From: Nitrososphaerota archaeon
GTDB lineage: Archaea > Thermoproteota > Nitrososphaeria > Nitrososphaerales > Nitrosopumilaceae
Direction of reading: 5' to 3'
NCBI GenBank assembly: GCA_028867395.1
Contig: JAGWGO010000010.1
Coordinates: 1 to 17,414, forward strand
Length of the DNA stretch: 17,414 nt
Position numbers and translations under genes: made by a program. The notes below the pieces were generated by a model. That model was not told the DNA's origin. It saw nothing but the letters and a program-made list of their open reading frames with translations, and did not search any database. Positions 1-6,096 of the stretch are shown here, piece after piece (the stretch's first letter is position 1; the number at the start of each line of letters is the position of its first letter).

Positions 1-1412
1 GCTTTGCTATACGTTACGTCTTTGAAAAACAAAACGAGGACGTTTTTGTATTTGTCGTAGTTTCATTGGGACACGGCAGTTCATTTCCAAGCATTGTCTC
101 ATGTGTGCCTGCTGCAGCGCTTTATGAGCGTGAGATAAAGGACATGTTTGGTCTGATACCGTCTGATAATCCCGACACAAGATCACTAGTTTTGCACGAG
201 CACTGGCCTCAAGATGTCTTTCCCTTGAGAAAAGAGTTTAACCTCAAGACCAAGGCTGCAAGGCAGCAAAATGAGTACCAATTCGTAAGAGTCGAAGGTG
301 ACGGAATATGCGAGATTCCAGTAGGGCCAGTACATGCAGGAATCATAGAGCCTGGGCACTTTAGGTTCAGTGTCTTGGGTGAGAACATCATCAACCTCGA
401 GACCAGACTTTATTACACTCACAAGGGAGTAGAAAAACTAGCCGAGTCCATGACACCTGAAGAGGCAGTCTCACTTGCAGAAAGAATCTCAGGTGACGAG
501 TCTGTGGCAAACTCAACTGCATACTGCCAGGCAATTGAAAAGATTTCACACATACAGATTCCAAACAGAGCAAAAAAGATTAGGACGATTTTTGGAGAAC
601 TGGAAAGGGCTTACAACCATGTTGGAACACTAGGTGGTGTGGCAACCGATGCAGGTTTTGCATTTGGTGCAGCAAGACTCAACATCCTAAAAGAGAGGCT
701 GATGCAACTCAACGAGACCCTATGTTCAAGTCGTATCCTTTTTGGGGTCAACAGGATAGGTGGGGTAAGATGTGATATTGGACAGGAGGATCAAAAATTA
801 ATTCTTGAAAAAATTGATGAAACTTTGCACGATTTTGATAAATTGACTGCTTTTCTAAAATCAAAGGCGTCATTTATGGACAGACTAAAAGATACAGGAA
901 GGATTCCCAAAAAAACAGCACGTGACCTTGGAATCGTGGGAGTTGCAGCAAGGTGTATAGGAATTGATCTTGACACAAGACGTGATCATCCATACGCAAG
1001 TTACACAATTCACAATGGAAGAACACCGCAGCAAATAATGCAGGATCAAATTGAGATTGAAAAGCGAACAGGCGATGCCTTGGCTAGGTTTGAAGTTAGA
1101 ATAAAAGAAGTCAAGGACTCGTTTGATATAATCAAGAACTCGCTTGATCTTGATAATGATGGTCTATATGTTGAGATGCCTGAAAAGATGGAGCCTTACA
1201 AGTCTGCACTTGGATATGCCGAATCTCATAGGGGACAGACACTTCACTGGGTCATGACTGGTGAAAACAACTCGATATTTCGATACAAGGTTAGGACTGC
1301 GTCTTTTTGCAACTGGCAAATAATAGAGCATGCTGTGTCAAATGATATCGTGCCGGACTTTCCACTAGTAAACAAAAGTCTTGACCTTTCTTACTCGGGG
1401 AATGACCTGTGA
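1..1412 (+). CDS. Hydrogenase-like large subunit (NuoC-NuoD / HycE-type fusion), Ehr-type without Ni-Fe site; 5' truncated
   Basis: The 5' end lies outside the window: the reading frame is open from base 3, and the upstream codons (FAIRYVFEKQ...) continue a NuoC-type (30 kDa) domain, so the TTG at 66 is internal. Using base 3 as codon 1, the NuoC-like signature PAAALYEREIKDMFGL lies at about residues 37-52, followed by a NuoD/49 kDa domain with IPVGPVHAGIIEPGHFRF near 105-122. This fusion is typical of HycE/HyfG large subunits of group 4 membrane complexes. The first Ni-Fe motif (normally RxCGxCxxxH) reads RISGDESVAN (residues 161-170) and the C-terminal motif (normally DPCxxCxxR/H) reads DLSYSGNDL (461-469), so all four metal-binding cysteines are absent. 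By family knowledge this fits energy-converting-hydrogenase-related (Ehr) complexes, which probably couple another redox reaction to ion translocation. The natural substrate is unknown. It overlaps the next gene by 4 nt (GTGA), so the two are translationally coupled. Confidence 0.9.
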   Translation, partial: FAIRYVFEKQNEDVFVFVVVSLGHGSSFPSIVSCVPAAALYEREIKDMFGLIPSDNPDTRSLVLHEHWPQDVFPLRKEFNLKTKAARQQNEYQFVRVEGDGICEIPVGPVHAGIIEPGHFRFSVLGENIINLETRLYYTHKGVEKLAESMTPEEAVSLAERISGDESVANSTAYCQAIEKISHIQIPNRAKKIRTIFGELERAYNHVGTLGGVATDAGFAFGAARLNILKERLMQLNETLCSSRILFGVNRIGGVRCDIGQEDQKLILEKIDETLHDFDKLTAFLKSKASFMDRLKDTGRIPKKTARDLGIVGVAARCIGIDLDTRRDHPYASYTIHNGRTPQQIMQDQIEIEKRTGDALARFEVRIKEVKDSFDIIKNSLDLDNDGLYVEMPEKMEPYKSALGYAESHRGQTLHWVMTGENNSIFRYKVRTASFCNWQIIEHAVSNDIVPDFPLVNKSLDLSYSGNDL

Positions 1413-1999
1413 AAGAAAGATCAAAGGAAATACTTGGCAACCATTTAGAGACTAGGCCAAAAGATCAACTAGTGCAATTTTCTACCACAGTTTCACCATC
1501 TGTGACAACGTCGTATGAAGAGATGGGAAGTGAACTAAAAGCAAAGATAACAAAACTGTTTGGTCGCTCACTTGCAATACGCGAGGTTGATGCGGGGTCG
1601 TGTAATGGATGTGAGATCGAAATTGCGGCACTTAACAACTCGATATATGACATTGAAAGATTCGGAATTCATTTTGTGTCTTCCCCAAGACACGCAGATC
1701 TCTTGTTGGTAACAGGCCCTGCATCAAGAAACATGGAGGTTGCCTTGCGGCGTACCTATGATGCAACACCAGGTCCTAAAATTGTGGTTGCAGTTGGTGC
1801 CTGCGCACTTGATGGTGGCATATTTGGCAATACCTATGCAACTACAGGCGGAGTGGGAAATGTAGTGCCCGTCGATGTCTACATTCCGGGATGTCCGCCA
1901 CGACCAGAGGTTCTGCTCCAAGGATTATTGCTAGCAGTAAACAGATTGCAACCAAAACAGCACCCTAAAGATCTCAAATTACAAGCAAATCTTATCTAA
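1409..1999 (+). CDS. Hydrogenase-like small subunit (NuoB / HycG / HyfI type), Fe-S protein
   Basis: 196 residues with GTG start inside the stop codon of the large-subunit gene (GTGA overlap). Residues 1-50 are a variable extension. The NuoB/20 kDa domain covers about 54-180 and shows the four ligands of a proximal [4Fe-4S] cluster: CNGCE (C65, C68), GACALDGG (C132) and GCPPRP (C162). The CxxC arrangement is that of group 4 hydrogenase small subunits and not the tandem CC of canonical NuoB. It should pair with the large subunit on the cytoplasmic side of a membrane module whose membrane subunits are presumably encoded left of the window. The cluster is intact even though the partner subunit has lost its Ni-Fe site, so electron transfer through this subunit remains plausible. 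Length is normal apart from the N-terminal extension. Confidence 0.9.
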   Translation: MKERSKEILGNHLETRPKDQLVQFSTTVSPSVTTSYEEMGSELKAKITKLFGRSLAIREVDAGSCNGCEIEIAALNNSIYDIERFGIHFVSSPRHADLLLVTGPASRNMEVALRRTYDATPGPKIVVAVGACALDGGIFGNTYATTGGVGNVVPVDVYIPGCPPRPEVLLQGLLLAVNRLQPKQHPKDLKLQANLI

Positions 2000-2014
2000 T
2001 TTTGATACCATGTG

Positions 2015-2338
2015 ATGTCTATGCAATATCTAGTTGAAGCAGAAAACATAGATGGCCTCATTCCAATGAAGGACGTGCCTGACTATATCAGTCACATAGT
2101 CATACCAAGCTATGAGCACCTGATAAAATTGGAATCAGAAAACAAGCTGAAAGGAGGGCTCTTGGCTGGACAGCGCGCAGGAGCATTTGTGATGGACGCC
2201 CCTTCCAACGAAGAGCTTGCAAAGATGCTAAAGGCAATTCCCTTTTGGGGCATGGTAAAATGGAAGGTCACACCGCTGCAATCATTCAAGTCGGCGCTTG
2301 ATCAGGATGGCCACATTGCAAAGTTGCTTTCAGGATAA
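2015..2338 (+). CDS. Muconolactone delta-isomerase-like small protein
   Basis: About 105-108 residues of ferredoxin-like alpha/beta character. The stretch from GLLAGQRAGAFVMDAPSNEE through KAIPFWGMVKWKVTPL resembles muconolactone isomerase-type (MIase) and related dimeric alpha/beta-barrel proteins: a strand, a variant S/D-N-E-E-L helix and a final W-K-V-T-P-L strand. A true muconolactone isomerase role is unlikely, because no aromatic-degradation genes are near; a stress or small-ligand-binding role is equally possible. It begins about 13 nt after the small-subunit stop with no promoter between, so it is probably co-transcribed with the hydrogenase-like genes. The start is uncertain: GTG 2012, ATG 2015 and ATG 2021 are all in frame and none has a Shine-Dalgarno sequence. 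Confidence 0.7.
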   Translation: MSMQYLVEAENIDGLIPMKDVPDYISHIVIPSYEHLIKLESENKLKGGLLAGQRAGAFVMDAPSNEELAKMLKAIPFWGMVKWKVTPLQSFKSALDQDGHIAKLLSG

Positions 2339-2448
2339 AGTCTGAAAGCCAATCTCCTTTAATTTTCTAAATTATTTTCCGATTCATTTTGGTGTTCTTC
2401 TGCCCTGATTAAGCTTGGTTGTATCTAGAAGAGACAATTACCACTAGG

Positions 2449-2456
2449 AATAAATG
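2449..2456 (+). promoter_or_regulatory. Candidate TATA box for the 50-residue zinc ribbon gene
   Basis: AATAAATG centred about 33 nt before the ATG at 2485. This is slightly farther than the other boxes in the window, so it would give a leader of a few bases. Weak call from sequence and spacing alone. Confidence 0.3.
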
Positions 2457-2484
2457 ATACCAGTACGGGACAAGTGACTCGCCT

Positions 2485-2637
2485 ATGGTAAAGAGTTGTC
2501 CTGACTGTCACAAAGCCATGATAGAGTTTGACATGGGTTCGCATGTCTTTCACTGCTCAAACCCTGACTGCCTCTTTCAATATGTGGACTTGAGGACAGG
2601 AAAAGAATTCAGGAAGGAGCGTGGCAAGACTATATGA
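2485..2637 (+). CDS. Small zinc-ribbon protein (50 aa)
   Basis: A 51-codon frame beginning MVKSCPDCHKAMIEF. It has CPDC (C5, C8) and CSNPDC (C24, C29) pairs, giving a CxxC...CxxxxC zinc-ribbon-like arrangement, and ends in a basic stretch (KEFRKERGKTI). An in-frame stop 30 nt upstream (2455-2457) confines the start to ATG 2485. A TATA-like AATAAATG sits about 33 nt before it. The cysteine spacing and the regular codon pattern argue that it is real even though it is short. Proteins of this kind usually bind one zinc and act as nucleic-acid- or protein-binding accessories; no specific role can be assigned. It stands alone between the hydrogenase-like operon and the convergent birA gene. Confidence 0.65.
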   Translation: MVKSCPDCHKAMIEFDMGSHVFHCSNPDCLFQYVDLRTGKEFRKERGKTI

Positions 2638-2727
2638 TTTCGTTCCTTTAGCTGTACACATACTATTACATAGGATACAAAAAGAAGATGGAGAAACCTT
2701 AGATAGTTTTACTCAGCTACAAATTCA

Positions 2728-2783
2728 AGCGGTCTACGTATTTTGTGCATTGGAACTATTGGCTGACTCGTCAGTAGACCGCT
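2728..2783. repeat. Perfect 10-bp inverted repeat in the gene-poor gap before birA
   Basis: AGCGGTCTAC at 2728-2737 is the exact reverse complement of GTAGACCGCT at 2774-2783, with a 36-nt spacer. It lies in the 184-nt stretch between the zinc ribbon stop (2637) and the birA stop (2822), where I see no convincing gene. It could form a long-loop hairpin at the 3' end of either convergent transcript, or be a protein-binding site. No T-run follows directly, so it is not an ordinary terminator. Confidence 0.5.
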
Positions 2784-2821
2784 ACCTGTCTATTTCTTTA
2801 TTGAACAAATTGTGGCATCTT

Positions 2822-3820
2822 CTACCTTTGACGGTAAATGTCTCCCACAAGCAGTCGCTGCATCTTTCCCTTGCTTGAAACAAGCAATGCCCCGTCCTCG
2901 TCCATGCCAACTGCCTTTCCTGTTATCTCTCCGCCTGGAGTTGATATCTTTACATTTTTGCCGATAGTGTCTGATCTCTTCTCCCACTCCTTCTTGATTC
3001 CCCGCAGGTTGTTTGCAATTGCCCTGTTGTACAGTACTTCAAGCTCTACCAAGAATGCCTGGAGGAGAACAGTTGGGTCTGCATCCGACTTTGCACCCAC
3101 AAGTGAGGTTGCACCGTAAAAACTCTTTTTTCCTCTGATGCTTTTTGATATGATGCTTGGTTTGATTCTAAAGTTTATCCCAATTCCAATCACGAGGTAA
3201 TCTATCTGGTTTGACTCGATTGATGCGTCAACCAATATTCCTGCGACCTTTTTGCTGTCAAGCATGACATCATTTGGCCACTTGAGCTTGGGTTTTAATT
3301 TTAGTGTCTTTTCGATTGCAACTGCAAGTGCAAGTGAGGTAAGCATCGGAAAGAGCGAGGCCTGAGAGAGTTCAAAGTTTGGCTTGAGAAGTATCGAGAG
3401 CCATATGCCACCCCTTGGAGATATCCATGTTCTCTCATGTCTTCCTCTCCCATGCGTCTGGCGTCCTGCAATAACAATAGAGCCGTTCTCGTATGGCTTT
3501 GATGCAAGCTTTAGGGCAAAGTTTTGTGTAGAGTCAACTGTATCAAAATAGTAAATCTTTCTGCCAATAGTCTCAGTCTGCAACCCGTCTGAGACCCCCC
3601 ATGGAAGCATTCGCTCCGTTTTTGAGACCAGTTTATAGCCTGACTTTTGTCTTGAGCTTATCTTGTAACCCAGCGACTTTAGCTTTTTCATGTCCTTCCA
3701 GACTGCTGCCCTGCTCAGTCCAAGCGACTTGCTTAGATGCTCGCCTGAAAGATATCCTGGCTTGTTAGACTTGAGCAGTCTTACTATCTTGTCTAGATTG
3801 TCATCAAGTGATGTGTACAT
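2822..3820 (-). CDS. birA: Bifunctional biotin--[carboxylase] ligase / biotin operon repressor BirA
   Basis: About 332 residues from the ATG at 3820; an in-frame TTG at 3838 would add six residues and leave 11 nt after the upstream gene. Residues 8-65 are a winged helix-turn-helix (GEHLSKSLGLSRAAVWKDMKK). The catalytic domain follows: STQ (98-100), the biotinyl-AMP loop GRGRHERTW (124-132), SPRGGIW (134-140), KWPND with the catalytic lysine K180, and KVAGILVD (191-198). A C-terminal SH3-like domain is suggested by GEITGKAVGMDEDGALLV. The enzyme activates biotin with ATP and transfers it to a lysine of biotin carboxyl carrier protein; in this lineage the expected target is acetyl/propionyl-CoA carboxylase of the 3HP/4HB carbon fixation cycle. 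The wHTH means it could also regulate transcription. It probably shares a transcript with the thioredoxin-fold gene upstream. Confidence 0.93.
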   Translation of the reverse strand: MYTSLDDNLDKIVRLLKSNKPGYLSGEHLSKSLGLSRAAVWKDMKKLKSLGYKISSRQKSGYKLVSKTERMLPWGVSDGLQTETIGRKIYYFDTVDSTQNFALKLASKPYENGSIVIAGRQTHGRGRHERTWISPRGGIWLSILLKPNFELSQASLFPMLTSLALAVAIEKTLKLKPKLKWPNDVMLDSKKVAGILVDASIESNQIDYLVIGIGINFRIKPSIISKSIRGKKSFYGATSLVGAKSDADPTVLLQAFLVELEVLYNRAIANNLRGIKKEWEKRSDTIGKNVKISTPGGEITGKAVGMDEDGALLVSSKGKMQRLLVGDIYRQR

Positions 3821-3849
3821 CTGTTGCTTGCTTGCCAAGTCTTACTGCT

Positions 3850-4512
3850 TTATTCTTCTAGCAACTTTTTGATGTTTTCCTCAAGAAGATCGTTTTGGCC
3901 AAACCCAACATCTCGAAGTATTCCCTTTTTATCGATAAGAATTGTAGAGGGTGTTCCTCGGAGGGCAAACTCTTCAAATGTCTGCGCGGAATATTCCTTG
4001 CCCTTTAGGTGCTGCTTGACTCGCTCTATTATCTCTGTTTTCTGGTTTGCACTGTAGGAATCAAAACCAGGAACGTTTGCCTCTATCACCTCGTTTATCT
4101 TTTCTTGGCTGATTGGACCTACGTCTTTTTTCAAGAGATCCATGCCTACCGGAAACGGTATCTTGTAAGATAATTTTTTTCCGTCATCTAGCTGGCCGTA
4201 CTGCCCCAGTGCCTTTTTTGTCTCGCCAATAGTCTCTCCTGTCGTAAGCAATAGTTCTAGGTTCTCCAAGGTGTTCTTGTCAAAATCTTCAAAGGCCGTT
4301 GCAACGCCAAGTACGGTGACTCCATCCTTGCGATATTTGTTGTACATATCGATCGCCTGTGGCATACCGTACAAGAAACATCCGGGGCAGTTTACCTGAA
4401 ACACCTCGACTAGAACCACGTTGTCTTTTTCTTTGTCTATGTTGGTAGGCAACCCCTGCACCCATTTTGAGATCCCAAGATTTGGTGCCTTTGCGCCCAC
4501 CTTTGCAATCAT
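3850..4512 (-). CDS. Thioredoxin-fold (TlpA/AhpC-TSA-like redoxin) protein with CPGC motif
   Basis: 220 residues from ATG 4512 (an upstream TTG at 4518 is possible). VLVEVFQVNCPGCFLYGMP gives a CxxC redox pair (C42, C45) after the first beta strands, and RGTPSTILID gives the cis-proline loop (P188) followed by the last strands. This is the TlpA/ResA/redoxin arrangement. Between them lies an insertion of roughly 100 residues, mainly helical and charged (about 75-183), longer than in ordinary TlpA-like proteins of about 140-150 residues. No signal peptide or membrane anchor is seen, so it probably acts in the cytoplasm, although secretion by an unrecognised route cannot be excluded. Likely a thiol-disulfide oxidoreductase or reductase; the partner is unknown. 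It is head-to-head with the secreted four-cysteine gene and 29 nt (to its ATG) upstream of birA. Confidence 0.8.
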   Translation of the reverse strand: MIAKVGAKAPNLGISKWVQGLPTNIDKEKDNVVLVEVFQVNCPGCFLYGMPQAIDMYNKYRKDGVTVLGVATAFEDFDKNTLENLELLLTTGETIGETKKALGQYGQLDDGKKLSYKIPFPVGMDLLKKDVGPISQEKINEVIEANVPGFDSYSANQKTEIIERVKQHLKGKEYSAQTFEEFALRGTPSTILIDKKGILRDVGFGQNDLLEENIKKLLEE

Positions 4513-4579
4513 TAGCAAGATAACTGATCTTGGTTGTTATGTATTCCTTTGCAAGATGTCCCACTGCAGTGCGAAATTC

Positions 4580-4587
4580 TTTTATAT
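4580..4587 (+). promoter_or_regulatory. TATA box of the secreted-protein gene
   Basis: TTTTATAT centred about 25 nt before ATG 4609, preceded by a purine-rich BRE-like GCGAAA. The spacing implies a leaderless transcript and supports ATG 4609 over the upstream in-frame ATG at 4534. Confidence 0.65.
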
Positions 4588-4608
4588 GCGCATTCTATAG
4601 CAGAAAAC

Positions 4609-4989
4609 ATGTCGTCCAAGTTACCGGTAGTACTGTTGTTAACAGCAGTTCTGGTAGCATCTGTTGCAGTATCAACTATTCCTGCATCAAATGCATTGAT
4701 ACAGAGAAACTTCTCCTACCTAAATGATAACCACTTGACAGTGAGGACAGGAAATACAAAGGTATGTGGTGATCACTTGTGCGCACCAGGTGAGTGGGAC
4801 AAATTGCAGCAAGGACTCAGTCAGGCCCAGCTTGGTAACGTCACAAAGTCAAACGCAACAACGACCACAACCGCAGCACCATCAAACGCTGGAACAACCA
4901 ACCTTTGCAATCTTGTAAAGGGTGCACTTGCTAGCTCAAACGCAGACGCTTCTGTAACACAGAAAGTATTGTCTGACCTAGGCTGCTAA
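4609..4989 (+). CDS. Small secreted four-cysteine protein (unknown function)
   Basis: 126 residues. Start ATG 4609 is chosen because a TATA box lies 25 nt upstream and because the protein then opens with a textbook signal peptide: MSSK, a hydrophobic core at about 5-23, and an ASNA-type cleavage site near residue 29. The mature part has VCGDHLCAPGEW (C53, C58), a Thr/Ala/Ser/Asn-rich linker (about 79-99, including five threonines in a row) and a small helical C-terminal domain with C100 and C126, the last cysteine being the final residue. Possible N-glycosylation sequons are N34, N77 and N82. The CGDxLCxPGE segment recalls short exported proteins that I associate with Thaumarchaeota, but no function is known to me. 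Four cysteines suggest two disulfides. A T-run terminator follows. Confidence 0.75.
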   Translation: MSSKLPVVLLLTAVLVASVAVSTIPASNALIQRNFSYLNDNHLTVRTGNTKVCGDHLCAPGEWDKLQQGLSQAQLGNVTKSNATTTTTAAPSNAGTTNLCNLVKGALASSNADASVTQKVLSDLGC

Positions 4990-5010
4990 AAGAATAGTAT
5001 TTCAAATCTC

Positions 5011-5017
5011 TTTTTTT
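5011..5017 (+). terminator. Oligo-T terminator after the secreted-protein gene
   Basis: A run of seven T residues after a pyrimidine-rich stretch (AATCTC), 22 nt past the stop codon. Archaeal polymerase terminates at such U-tracts without needing a hairpin. The next gene ends convergently at 5041. Confidence 0.5.
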
Positions 5018-5040
5018 AAATTCGACCTGCCTAATCGAGA

Positions 5041-5607
5041 TTAGAAGTTGACGTCAAATCCGCCCATGTCGTGCCCAAAATCGGTGTGACCAAAGTCGCC
5101 GCCTGAATCGTGGCCCATGTCATGACCTCCATCTTGTCCTGCATCATGGCCCATGTCTGCAGAACCCGTGTCATACATGTACTGGTCGGGGATAAAACTT
5201 GCCATTGCAAGGCCCATAAATGACATCATTGACGAGAACATCATCATGTCCATGATTCCCATGAACATCATTGCAGGAAAAGATGCGCTGTTGTTGTCCA
5301 TGTACTGCTGCAGCTTCTCCTTATCGCCGCCCTTCCACAGGGCCACCATCTGATCCCAATTTTGCTGCATCTCAAACCTTCTCTCGTCAAGTTCTTTTTT
5401 GCCCTTCTCTGTTAGGACCAGTTCCTTTTTTGGTCCAAAAAATCCCTTCTTTTCAACCAGGGTGACAAATCCGTTGCCTTCAAGGCGTTCAAGGAGGGCA
5501 TTAAGCTCTGTAGCATCTATCCTTGTCTTCTTTTTTATCTTGTCAATTTTTTTGGCGCCCTGTTCTATGGCACTAAACACGATGACATCGCTTGGAACTT
5601 CGTCCAT
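5041..5607 (-). CDS. Winged-helix regulator-like protein with Met-rich segment and His/Asp/Gly-rich tail
   Basis: 188 residues from ATG 5607, chosen because a TATA box lies about 27 nt upstream; a longer in-frame reading to 5730 would cross that promoter and the neighbouring gene. Residues 1-78 look like a winged helix of the MarR/PadR kind (SDVIVFSAIEQGAKKIDKI... ELNALLERLEGNGFVTLVEK..., then a wing ending LVLTEKGKKELDERR). Residues 79-109 form a charged linker. Residues 110-138 are hydrophobic and extraordinarily methionine-rich (11 Met between 113 and 135), possibly a membrane segment. Residues 147-188 carry five GH(D/T) repeats (H154, H162, H166, H174, H179) with many Asp and Gly, and look like a metal-binding tail. 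A metal-responsive regulator or membrane-attached sensor is an inference; I do not recognise a named family. Confidence 0.75.
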   Translation of the reverse strand: MDEVPSDVIVFSAIEQGAKKIDKIKKKTRIDATELNALLERLEGNGFVTLVEKKGFFGPKKELVLTEKGKKELDERRFEMQQNWDQMVALWKGGDKEKLQQYMDNNSASFPAMMFMGIMDMMMFSSMMSFMGLAMASFIPDQYMYDTGSADMGHDAGQDGGHDMGHDSGGDFGHTDFGHDMGGFDVNF

Positions 5608-5629
5608 GAAATCCAATGCATCCTTGCGG

Positions 5630-5637
5630 CTATAAAT
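5630..5637 (-). promoter_or_regulatory. TATA box of the winged-helix/His-rich protein gene
   Basis: On the minus strand ATTTATAG, centred about 27 nt before ATG 5607, in the 75-nt divergent region shared with the CoA-binding protein gene. The spacing indicates a leaderless transcript. Confidence 0.6.
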
Positions 5638-5652
5638 TGTTCTACGAGAATC

Positions 5653-5660
5653 TATTAAGA
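5653..5660 (+). promoter_or_regulatory. Candidate TATA box of the CoA-binding protein gene
   Basis: TATTAAGA centred about 26 nt before ATG 5683. It is less canonical than its neighbour, but it is at the expected distance for a leaderless transcript. Confidence 0.4.
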
Positions 5661-5682
5661 GGAAATTATTATACTTGATATC

Positions 5683-6093
5683 ATGGAGCAGGACCCGCAC
5701 ACAGATGAGCAGATAAAAAAGATCTATCATCTCAAAAACATTGCCGTGGTAGGCATGTCAAAAAATCCGGAAAAAGCAGCGCACTATGTTCCAAAATATC
5801 TTGCAGAACGAGGATACAACGTCATTCCTGTAAATCCTACTGCAGAAGAGATTCTGGGGAAAAAATGCTACCATGATCTGGTTGATGTTCCGGTACAGGT
5901 GGACATTGTAGACGTGTTCCGGCCCTCTGAGCAGGTGATGCCTGTAATCGAGGAGGCAATCAAGCTAAAACCGCGTGTAATATGGCTTCAGGAGGGAATC
6001 CACAACCCAGAGGCAGAGGCCTTGGCAAAAAAAGCAGGCATAGATGTAGTCTTTAACAGATGCATGCTTGCAGAACACCAGAGACTGTTCTGA
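5683..6093 (+). CDS. CoA-binding domain protein (YccU-like)
   Basis: 136 residues, the usual length for this family. A single Rossmann-type CoA-binding domain: KNIAVVGMSKNPEKAAHYVPKYL (about residues 18-40) holds the glycine loop, followed by GYNVIPVNPTAEEILGKKCY, then VDIVDVFRPSEQV and KPRVIWLQEGIHNPEAEALAKKAG, and finally FNRCMLAEHQRLF. These blocks are diagnostic of the free-standing CoA-binding proteins related to the N-terminal domain of succinyl-CoA synthetase alpha and acyl-CoA synthetases. The biological role of stand-alone members is not settled; CoA or a CoA-like nucleotide is the probable ligand. It starts at ATG 5683 and is followed 3 nt later by the next gene, so the two form an operon. 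Confidence 0.88.
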   Translation: MEQDPHTDEQIKKIYHLKNIAVVGMSKNPEKAAHYVPKYLAERGYNVIPVNPTAEEILGKKCYHDLVDVPVQVDIVDVFRPSEQVMPVIEEAIKLKPRVIWLQEGIHNPEAEALAKKAGIDVVFNRCMLAEHQRLF

Positions 6094-6096
6094 GAT

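Noticed and set aside
66..68. TTG as the start of the hydrogenase-like large subunit
   Set aside because: The frame is open to the left edge and the upstream codons continue the NuoC-like domain, so the gene starts outside the window.
2339..2484. tRNA or other RNA gene in the gap after the MIase-like gene
   Set aside because: No T-loop-like GGTTCRA box with matching stems and no acceptor stem could be found; simply AT-rich intergenic sequence.
2621..2878. Plus-strand open frame of 85 codons starting at a GTG
   Set aside because: It overlaps the end of the zinc ribbon gene and runs antisense into birA; no recognisable domain. Kept only as an alternative in the gap finding.
4534..4608. N-terminal extension of the secreted protein from an earlier ATG
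   Set aside because: It would place the TATA box inside the coding region and bury the signal peptide behind 25 residues.
5608..5730. N-terminal extension of the winged-helix/His-rich protein
   Set aside because: It crosses the predicted promoter and the divergent CoA-binding gene; the domain is complete from ATG 5607.
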